From Nocardiopsis alba DSM 43377 (GTDB taxonomy: Bacteria; Actinomycetota; Actinomycetes; Streptosporangiales; Streptosporangiaceae): a stretch of 64,000 bases of DNA. The notes beneath the pieces are model-generated. The model did no database searches. It saw only the letters and a program-made list of their open reading frames with translations, and had not been told where the DNA came from. Location: NCBI RefSeq assembly GCF_000341225.1, contig NZ_ANAC01000022.1:1-64000 (forward strand). Direction: 5' to 3'. Position numbers and translations under genes: made by a program. Numbering within the stretch: position 1 is the stretch's first letter; each line of letters opens with the position of its first letter. This document shows positions 57,924 through 64,000 of this stretch, in pieces.

Positions 57924-58070
57924 TCAGGTGGACGACGAGGAAGAACTGCAGGCACAACCGGTCGTGGTGCACGACGCGGCCATAACCTGAGAGAGAGCGT
58001 CGTCCGACTGCTCGGTCTCGCTAATCAGATCGGAGATCTCGATAGCGCTCAGATCGATGTCCTTGTTCAT
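57924..58070 (-). CDS. tpaA: thiopeptide precursor B (TP-1161-type core)
   Basis: A 48-residue peptide from ATG 58070, six bases after a perfect AAGGAGGTGA ribosome site. The 32-residue leader (MNKDIDLSAIEISDLISETE, later LSQVMAA) precedes the core SCTTTGCACSSSSSST. I remember this core as that of the Nocardiopsis thiopeptide TP-1161; this is recall, not a search. Cys2, Cys7 and Cys9 give thiazoles, Ser1 and Ser10 the pyridine of a 26-membered ring, the Ser run dehydroalanines and possibly oxazoles, and Thr16 an aminoacetone end. The pyridine synthase and azole genes follow it. Confidence 0.93.
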   Translation of the reverse strand: MNKDIDLSAIEISDLISETEQSDDALSQVMAASCTTTGCACSSSSSST

Positions 58071-58101
58071 TACAAATCACCTCCTTCCGTGGGAACAACT
58101 G

Positions 58102-58114
58102 GAACGTAACACAG
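58102..58114 (-). promoter_or_regulatory. promoter-like element shared by both precursor genes
   Basis: On the minus strand this reads CTGTGTTACGTTC, 32 bases before the ATG of precursor B. It matches the element at 46064-46077 except for one inserted base. Confidence 0.5.
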
Positions 58115-58391
58115 TGGATAGGCTGCTGAGAAGCACCTCTAGGCAAGCCCACCACCAGAGAACAAGGATTCGACAAAACCCCAGGTCAACCAAGATCTAG
58201 GACAGCTCAACAAGCACCCACAAGCAATGTGTAAAAGAAATAAAGTTCTTCATAATACCTATGAATTCGCAGGTCACAGGCGGACTACATGCCGACGGCG
58301 GTCGCATGAAAACAACGAGGTCACCAGTGGCCGAATTCGGCCACAATGATGGTGCGCCCCCGGGCGCGGGCCTGCTCCGCACAACAGAACG

Positions 58392-58424
58392 GCCCGTGGC
58401 CCGGACGGTGTCCGGGCCACGGGC
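58392..58424 (-). terminator. terminator after the DUF4190-like membrane protein gene
   Basis: A perfect 15-base stem (GCCCGTGGCCCGGAC with GTCCGGGCCACGGGC) and a three-base loop, 17 bases past the stop at 58441. It insulates the thiopeptide unit from leftward transcription out of the rpoC side. Confidence 0.9.
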
Positions 58425-58440
58425 ACGATCGGCCTGGGCT

Positions 58441-61400
58441 CTACAGCACGACGAACAGCAGCACGGAGATCACCGTGACCAGGATCCCGATCACCGCGAA
58501 CACGGTTCCAGTGGTGATCAGACCGAGACCGTCGAGTTCTCCCCTCGACTCGCGGATCGCCCTCTTGGCCTTGGGGCCGGTGACGAACAACGCGATGATC
58601 GCGGTGATGACGCCCAGGCCCGGGATGAGCGAGGCCACACCCAACCAGAGGGTCAGATTCGCCCCGGGCTCGGTGTCGGCGAGGAAGTCGACACTGTCGT
58701 AGCCGGGGTAGGCGTCGCCCGGTTCCCCGCCGAGGGGCCGGTCCTCGAAGCCCGGGAAGTCCTCGGCGATCCGGTCCCGGCGGCGCTTGGCCGGCCGAGG
58801 CCTCTCGGACATCCCGTAGTCGGCGGGGGTGAACCCGTCGTCGTACTCCGGATCGTCCCGACCCTCGTCATCGACCGGAACGTTCGGGTCGTCCTCGGCC
58901 GAGGCCGGTCGATCCGTCGGTCCGTTCCAGGCCTCGGCCGATCCGCCCTGATCGTAGGAGGGCTCGCCGCCCAGATCCGAGGGGATGCCGGCGGACACCG
59001 GAGCGGGGCCGCCGCGGTCGTCGAAACCGCCCCGCTCGTCATAGAACCGATCGTCCTCGTCCGGACCGAAATCGTCCAGATCCCCGTACCCACGGTCGTC
59101 ATGGGACCGGTCCGGGTAGCCGCGGTCGTCGGCGAACGGAGAGTCGTCGCCCGGCCCGTAGGGGGCTCGATCCGACGGCCCGTCCTCGAAGGAGGGCGCG
59201 GTGAACATCTGAGTGGCGCCCGCCGCCCCTCGGTTCCAGGAGGCCTCCGGCTCGGCGGGACCGCGGTACTCGTCCGCGTAACCGTCCTCGTCCTCGCCCC
59301 AGGGCTCCTTCTCCCTGGCCCGCGACTGCATATCGGCGATGGCCGCCAGCGGATCGTCCGAGGTCGGGACGGCCGCGGAGAGCTCCCCGGTGTCGGGGGC
59401 CGCGCTCCGCTCGTCCGACAGGGGGTCCTCGCCCCACTCACGGTAGGTCGGCCCCTCCGGGGCCGCCTCCCGACGGCGTCGTTCCGCGTCCCGCACCACG
59501 TCGGGCAGGCGCAGGTCGTCGCGGTCGAAGGCCCAGGTGTTGCCGCTGCCCGCGCCCAGGCCCCCGTCGTCGGGGAAGGTCCCCGGGGCCGCGGGTTTCG
59601 CGGAGAGCTCGTCCTCGTAACGATCGTCGTAGGACGATCCCCCGCCGAGGGGGTCGTCCGCACGCTCCTCGTAGCGGTCGTGGGAGGGCCGCGACGACCT
59701 CGGAGAGAGCTCGTCGTCGTACCCGTCCCCTCCGTAGGAGGGGGTCGGGTCGTCCCAGCGGGAGGCGCCGGGATCGGAGAGCGGGTCGCCCTCTCCCCAC
59801 GCCGGACGGTCCTCGTCGTCCGAAGCGAAGGGACGTCCCTCCTCCGAACGCTCATCGGTGTCCCGCCACTCGCGCGGGGGGTCCGACAGCGGATCCGCGT
59901 CGTCCCCCCAGGCCCGGGGATCGTTCCAGGCGTCGGTGTTCATGGGCGAGGAGTGCTCCGTCGCCGGGGACCGGTCCTCCCGAACGTCGCCGAGCGGATC
60001 CTCGTGCCCCGAGGGGGCGTCGGACCACGCGTCGGTGCTCGTGGAGGCCCAGGAGTCCGGCGCGGGCACGCGTTCGACGTCCTCCACCCCCTCCGGGGGC
60101 AGCGGGACCTCGGCACTGGCCGCGATGCCCGGGTAACCACCGGTCGGGAAGGGTTCGGGGGTCCCCTCGGAAGCGGGGGTCCGCGGCTCCCAGGAAGGTT
60201 CGGCCGGATCCGTGTCCCATTCCGACGCGGGCTCGTCGAACGTCCCCGCCTCGGGGCGACGATCCCACTGGTCCTCACCGAGGTCCCTGGAGGTTTCGGG
60301 GGCGTCCCAGGCGGACGGCTCGGCCGCCCCACCGGAGGGCGCGTCCCAGGCGGAGGGCTCCACCGGATCGGCCGCGAGGGGATCACGGGTCGCCGCCGGC
60401 GGGTCCCTGAACGGGTTCTCGGAGGACTCCGCTTCGGGTGCGTGCTCGTACGACGGTTCGACCGAACCGAACGACGCGGCCGTGGCCCCCCAGGCGGAGG
60501 GCTCCTCGGGCTCGGAACCGGGAAGGTCGCGCGAGGACTCCGGGCCGCCCCACGCGGGGGCCTCGGAACCGGTGCCCGGTGTCCACGAGGCCTCGGGCGG
60601 CCCGGGTCGGTCCGGGGTCTGGCCCCCGAAGGTCTCGAACGGGGCCTCGGAGGGGTCGCGTTCCGTGAGCCGTTCGGGCTCGGACGCTCCCCAGGCCGAG
60701 GGCTCGACACGGTCCTGTGAGGTCTCGGGGGCGTCCCAGGCGGACGGCTCGGCCGCCCCACCGGAGGGCGCGTCCCAGGCGGAGGGCTCCACCGGATCGG
60801 CCGAGAGAGAGCCGTGAGAGGTGTCCGAGGAACCCCACGACGGTGCCTCCCTGGGCTGTTCCGCCCTCGGCTCCCATGCCTCCGGAGCGCCGGAGGGCTC
60901 CGGTTCGAAGGGACGTTCGGTCCCCGGTTCGACCGAACCGAACGACGAGGGGACCGAACCCCACGCGGAGGGCTCATGGGCGTCGGAGCCCGGAAGGTCG
61001 TGCGAGGGCTCGGGAGCCCCCCACGCGGGGGCCTCCGTCGGGATCGGCGCGGTCTCGGGGCCGGAGAGGGCGGTGCCCCCGGTTCCGGGGTCGTTCGACC
61101 ACGCGGGCTCCGTGGAACCCCAGGGCTCCTCCCCTCCCCCGGCACCGAAGGAGGGCGTCCTCGGTTCGGACGGCCGCTCCGGCGCACCGGGTGCCTCCCA
61201 GGCCGGCCGGGGTTCGCCCGGCACCCGGGTCAGGGGCTGGTAGGCGCTCGTGCCCGCCCCCGGGTAGGAGAGGGCGCCCGGCGCCGCCGTCGGTTCCGAG
61301 GGCGCGGGCGAGGGGTCGACGCCGTGCGACGACGGCGGAACGCCCAGAGCGTCCGGATACGGGTCGGCCAGAGCGGGACGTGAGGCGCTCAGCCCCGCGT

Positions 61401-61587
61401 AACCACCGCTGTCCGGAAAGACCGCGGCACCATCGGCCGGGGCGTCGCCCTCGGGCGCGCCCTGCTCGTCCATCGGATCCTGGTATTCGGACTGCTTGCG
61501 GAAACGGTTCTCACTGGGCTTGAACCACGAGTCCGCGTCCCCTCCGGGCGACCGGTTCCCCGGCTCTCCGCCCCCGTTATCAGTCAC
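58441..61587 (-). CDS. large acidic repeat-rich protein with C-terminal DUF4190-like membrane domain
   Basis: A 1048-residue protein. Residues 1 to about 970 are low-complexity and strongly acidic, rich in Pro, Ser, Glu, Asp and Trp, with repeats of 'EPSAWDAP' and 'EPSAWGA'. The last 75 residues hold two membrane helices, 'LTLWLGVASLIPGLGVITAI' and 'TGTVFAVIGILVTVISVLLF', joined by a loop with 'KAKRAIRESRGELDG', the layout of DUF4190 domains. Function is unknown; the long tail would lie in the cytoplasm or periplasm depending on topology. GTG 61587 is chosen (GGGAG upstream); an in-frame ATG at 61620 adds 11 residues. It lies between rpoC and the thiopeptide cluster with terminators on both sides, so it is its own transcription unit. 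Confidence 0.8.
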   Translation of the reverse strand: MTDNGGGEPGNRSPGGDADSWFKPSENRFRKQSEYQDPMDEQGAPEGDAPADGAAVFPDSGGYAGLSASRPALADPYPDALGVPPSSHGVDPSPAPSEPTAAPGALSYPGAGTSAYQPLTRVPGEPRPAWEAPGAPERPSEPRTPSFGAGGGEEPWGSTEPAWSNDPGTGGTALSGPETAPIPTEAPAWGAPEPSHDLPGSDAHEPSAWGSVPSSFGSVEPGTERPFEPEPSGAPEAWEPRAEQPREAPSWGSSDTSHGSLSADPVEPSAWDAPSGGAAEPSAWDAPETSQDRVEPSAWGASEPERLTERDPSEAPFETFGGQTPDRPGPPEASWTPGTGSEAPAWGGPESSRDLPGSEPEEPSAWGATAASFGSVEPSYEHAPEAESSENPFRDPPAATRDPLAADPVEPSAWDAPSGGAAEPSAWDAPETSRDLGEDQWDRRPEAGTFDEPASEWDTDPAEPSWEPRTPASEGTPEPFPTGGYPGIAASAEVPLPPEGVEDVERVPAPDSWASTSTDAWSDAPSGHEDPLGDVREDRSPATEHSSPMNTDAWNDPRAWGDDADPLSDPPREWRDTDERSEEGRPFASDDEDRPAWGEGDPLSDPGASRWDDPTPSYGGDGYDDELSPRSSRPSHDRYEERADDPLGGGSSYDDRYEDELSAKPAAPGTFPDDGGLGAGSGNTWAFDRDDLRLPDVVRDAERRRREAAPEGPTYREWGEDPLSDERSAAPDTGELSAAVPTSDDPLAAIADMQSRAREKEPWGEDEDGYADEYRGPAEPEASWNRGAAGATQMFTAPSFEDGPSDRAPYGPGDDSPFADDRGYPDRSHDDRGYGDLDDFGPDEDDRFYDERGGFDDRGGPAPVSAGIPSDLGGEPSYDQGGSAEAWNGPTDRPASAEDDPNVPVDDEGRDDPEYDDGFTPADYGMSERPRPAKRRRDRIAEDFPGFEDRPLGGEPGDAYPGYDSVDFLADTEPGANLTLWLGVASLIPGLGVITAIIALFVTGPKAKRAIRESRGELDGLGLITTGTVFAVIGILVTVISVLLFVVL
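60291..60374 (-). repeat. 84-base direct repeat, copy 1
   Basis: This stretch recurs at 60720-60803, 429 bases (143 codons) away in the same frame, with one base difference. It encodes 28 residues with two 'EPSAWDAP' units. Such a young duplication is a likely recombination or length-variation site. Confidence 0.9.
60720..60803 (-). repeat. 84-base direct repeat, copy 2
   Basis: Second copy of the repeat at 60291-60374, in the acidic part of the same gene. Confidence 0.9.
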
Positions 61588-61660
61588 TTTCCTGCTCTCC
61601 CGCCGGCGCCTTGGCGCCATCTCCCCGTCAACACAGCGGTGTGTCGACCGACAACAGAAA

Positions 61661-61709
61661 ACGGCGGCGGAGCCACCCCCTGGTCATGGGGGTGACCGAC
61701 CGCCGCCGT
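61661..61709 (-). terminator. terminator after rpoC
   Basis: Outer stem ACGGCGGCGG/CCGCCGCCGT with inner CACCCCC/GGGGGTG, 28 bases past the rpoC stop. It ends the rpoB-rpoC unit. Confidence 0.9.
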
Positions 61710-61736
61710 CAGCTCAGCCAACGTTCAGGCTGGTGC

Positions 61737-64000
61737 TTACCGGTTGTACGGCCCGAAGTCGTACTCCTCCAGCGGCACGGCCTCGCCCGAACCCTGACCG
61801 AAGGTGTACTCACTCGGCTCCTCGTACCCGGAGACCGAGTACATCGAGGCCTTGGCCTCCTCGGTCGGCTCGACCCGAACGTTGCGGTACTGAGGAATAC
61901 CCGTACCGGCCGGGATGAGCTTACCGATGATGACGTTCTCCTTGAGGCCGAGCAGAGGATCGCTCTTGCCGTGGATCGCGTTCTCGGTGAGGACCCTGGT
62001 GGTCTCCTGGAAGGAGGCCGCCGACAGCCAGGACTCCGTGGCCAGCGAGGCCTTGGTGATACCCAGCAGGACCGGACGTCCGGCGGCGGGCTGGCCGCCC
62101 TCGGACACCACGCGTCGGTTGATCCGCTCGAACTTGGGCCGCTCGACCATCTCACCGGGCAGCAGCTCGGTGTCACCGGACTCCAGGATGTTCACTCGCT
62201 TGAGCATCTGGCGAACGATGATCTCGATGTGCTTGTCGTGGATGGACACACCCTGCGACTTGTACACCTCCTGGACCTCCGACACGAGGTGCTGCTGCAC
62301 CGCGCGCGGGCCCTGGATGCGAAGAACCTCGTGCGGGTTGATCGCGCCCTGGATGAGCTGCTGACCGACCTTGACGTGGTCGCCGTCGCTCACCAGGAGC
62401 TGGGCACGCATCGGGACCGGGTAGGCGATCTCGTCGGTGCCGTCGTCCGGGATGACGACGATCTTGCGGCTCTTCTCGGTGTCGTCGATCCGGATCCGGC
62501 CCTCCATCTCGGAGATCGGGGCCACACCCTTGGGGATGCGGGCCTCGAAGAGCTCCTGGACACGGGGCAGACCGTGGGTGATGTCCTGACCGGCCGAACC
62601 ACCCATGTGGAAGGTACGCATGGTCAGCTGGGTACCGGGCTCACCGATGGACTGGGCCGCGATGATACCGATCGCCTCACCGACGTCCACCGGCTTACCG
62701 GTCGCCATGGAGCGACCGTAGCAGGTGGTGCAGACACCGATCTTCGCCTCACAGGTCAGCGACGAACGGATGCGCACGCGGGTGATCCCGGCGGCGACCA
62801 GCTTGTCGATGTTCTGCTCGGAGGTGTCGGACAGGGCGGGCAGGACGACGTTGCCGTCGGCGTCCACCGCGTCCTCGGAGATCGTCCGGCCGAAACCGGT
62901 GTTCTCGACGTTGTGCTTGCGCACCACGACACCGGCGGCGTTCTTCTCACCGATCTCGTGCCAGAGGGAACGGTCGGTGCCACAGTCGATCTCGCGGACG
63001 ATGACGTCCTGCGCGACGTCCACCAGACGACGGGTCAGGTAACCCGAGTCGGCGGTACGCAGGGCGGTGTCGGCCAGACCCTTGCGCTGACCGTGCGTGG
63101 AGATGAAGTACTCCAGCACGGACAGGCCCTCACGGTAGGAGGACTTGATCGGGCGCGGGATCGTCTCACCCTTGGTGTTGGAGACCAGACCGCGGATACC
63201 GGCGATCTGACGCACCTGCATCGGGTTACCACGGGCACCGGACTGGACCATCATCCACACCGGGTTGTCGGAGGGGAAGTTCTCCTCCATGTTCTTGGCG
63301 ACCTCGGCGGTGGCCTGGGTCCACACCTCGGTGAGCTCCTGACGGCGCTCGTCGTCGGTGATCAGACCCCGGTCGTACTCGCGCTGGATCTTGTCGGCCT
63401 TGCGCTCGTAGTTGCCGAGGATCTCCTCCTTCTGCGGAGGCGCGACGACGTCCTCGATGCCGATGGTCAGACCGGACCTGGTGGCCCAGCGGTAACCGGC
63501 GTCCTTGAGGGCGTCCAGGGTCGTGGCGACCTGGACCTTCGGGTAGTTCTCGGCCAGGTCGTTGACCAGGACCGAGACCTGCTTCTTGCCCACCTGGAAG
63601 TTGACGTACGGGTAGTCGACCGGGGTGGCCTCGTTGAAGAGGTACCGACCCAGGGTCGTCTCCAGGACGTAGGTGTCGCCCTGCTGCCAACCCTCCGGCG
63701 GGGTCCAGTCCTTGGGGGCCGGAGCGCCGTCGGAGATCCGCAGACGGATCTTCGCCTGCAGGTCCAGGTCTCCCAGGTCGTAGGCCATGATGGCCTCGGC
63801 CGGGGAGCGGAACGCGCGACCCTCGCCCGCGGCGCCGGCCCGCTCCGTCGTCAGGTAGTACAGACCGATGATCATGTCCTGGGTGGGCATGGTCACGGGC
63901 TTACCGTCGGACGGCTTGAGGATGTTGTTGGTGGCCAGCATCAGCAGCCGCGCCTCGGCCTGGGCCTCGGCGGACAGCGGCAGGTGCACGGCCATCTGGT
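61737..64000 (-). CDS. rpoC: DNA-directed RNA polymerase beta' subunit, C-terminal part (partial)
   Basis: The last 754 codons or so of RpoC; the N-terminal half, including the catalytic Mg motif, lies beyond the right edge. Visible landmarks are '[20 protein letters not shown]', the bridge-helix region '[20 protein letters not shown]', the second zinc site 'CGTDRSLW' with '[15 protein letters not shown]', and the trigger-loop segment '[18 protein letters not shown]'. The end '[10 protein letters not shown]' is typical of actinobacteria. In most relatives rpsL follows rpoC closely; here it is about 20 kb away, separated by the acidic membrane protein and the thiopeptide cluster. Confidence 0.97.
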   Translation of the reverse strand, partial: QMAVHLPLSAEAQAEARLLMLATNNILKPSDGKPVTMPTQDMIIGLYYLTTERAGAAGEGRAFRSPAEAIMAYDLGDLDLQAKIRLRISDGAPAPKDWTPPEGWQQGDTYVLETTLGRYLFNEATPVDYPYVNFQVGKKQVSVLVNDLAENYPKVQVATTLDALKDAGYRWATRSGLTIGIEDVVAPPQKEEILGNYERKADKIQREYDRGLITDDERRQELTEVWTQATAEVAKNMEENFPSDNPVWMMVQSGARGNPMQVRQIAGIRGLVSNTKGETIPRPIKSSYREGLSVLEYFISTHGQRKGLADTALRTADSGYLTRRLVDVAQDVIVREIDCGTDRSLWHEIGEKNAAGVVVRKHNVENTGFGRTISEDAVDADGNVVLPALSDTSEQNIDKLVAAGITRVRIRSSLTCEAKIGVCTTCYGRSMATGKPVDVGEAIGIIAAQSIGEPGTQLTMRTFHMGGSAGQDITHGLPRVQELFEARIPKGVAPISEMEGRIRIDDTEKSRKIVVIPDDGTDEIAYPVPMRAQLLVSDGDHVKVGQQLIQGAINPHEVLRIQGPRAVQQHLVSEVQEVYKSQGVSIHDKHIEIIVRQMLKRVNILESGDTELLPGEMVERPKFERINRRVVSEGGQPAAGRPVLLGITKASLATESWLSAASFQETTRVLTENAIHGKSDPLLGLKENVIIGKLIPAGTGIPQYRNVRVEPTEEAKASMYSVSGYEEPSEYTFGQGSGEAVPLEEYDFGPYNR

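Larger units (their letters stand above)
58071..58440. promoter_or_regulatory. AT-rich upstream region of precursor B
   Basis: A 370-base gap whose part 58190-58270 is the most AT-rich stretch around the cluster (for example TTATTTCTTTTACAC on the minus strand). It should hold the promoter of the rightmost thiopeptide unit. It repeats ATTCGCAGGTCA (58264-58275), also present at 46146-46157 upstream of precursor A. The terminator of the next gene is at 58392-58424. Confidence 0.55.

Noticed and set aside
58261..60720. An 819-codon plus-strand open frame rich in Arg, Gly and Val
   Set aside because: It is antisense to the acidic repeat protein, whose minus-strand frame has membrane helices, a start site and flanking terminators.
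60291..60803. CRISPR-like repeat pair
   Set aside because: There are only two copies, 429 bases apart, in frame within a coding low-complexity region. It is an internal protein repeat.

Overview
The window is high-GC actinobacterial chromosome, most likely from Nocardiopsis or a close relative. The evidence is the gene order of the str, S10, spc and alpha ribosomal operons, the many GTG starts, and a thiopeptide precursor whose core I remember as that of TP-1161, a Nocardiopsis product. The genus is an inference; no rRNA or other taxonomic marker was compared.

Layout. Positions 1-1455 hold the edge of a prophage or phage remnant on the minus strand: an endolysin, a tail-terminator-like protein and the first codons of a major tail protein. 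Positions 2131-9518 carry a plus-strand cell-surface glycopolymer operon: a CDP-ribitol-forming cytidylyltransferase/reductase fusion, a TagF-like polymerase, a pyruvyltransferase and a membrane O-acyltransferase. A putative glycosyltransferase (9535-10620) faces it. Positions 10815-15687 hold housekeeping genes: enoyl-CoA hydratase, an SDR, a Uma2-type protein, a ROK glucokinase and glmM. Positions 15845-41674 are almost entirely translation and transcription genes on the minus strand. In transcription order from the right these are rpsL-rpsG-fusA-tuf, then the S10 operon (rpsJ to rpsQ), the spc operon (rplN to rplO), secY-adk-map, and infA-rpmJ-rpsM-rpsK-rpoA-rplQ, truA and rplM-rpsI. The only interruptions are a DUF1707 protein and a proline-rich single-pass membrane protein. 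The 3' part of rpoC lies at the right edge (61737-64000).

The striking region is 42106-58070. A complete-looking thiopeptide biosynthetic cluster sits in the interval between rpsL and rpoC, two genes that normally lie close together in actinobacteria. It has the split LanB-type dehydratase pair (glutamylation and elimination proteins), the pyridine-forming enzyme, two YcaO cyclodehydratases, two ThiF/RRE-like partners, two nitroreductase-fold proteins, a metal-site-less iron-alcohol-dehydrogenase homologue and a thiostrepton-resistance-type 23S rRNA methyltransferase. Two unlabelled 48-residue precursor genes bracket it, at 45866-46012 and 57924-58070. Their leaders are closely related and their 16-residue cores differ: SCVGTACTCSSTSSST and SCTTTGCACSSSSSST. 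The enzyme set is essentially shared: the dehydratase pair follows precursor A, while the pyridine synthase and azole enzymes follow precursor B. One cluster may therefore make two products. Both cores have Ser1 and Ser10 placed for a 26-membered ring, which fits the A1067 methyltransferase. Both end in Thr, which fits a C-terminal oxidative decarboxylation to aminoacetone. I found no transporter or regulator gene inside the cluster.

Between the cluster and rpoC lies a 1048-residue acidic, repeat-rich protein with a two-helix membrane C-terminus. I found no CRISPR array, insertion sequence, tRNA or rRNA gene.
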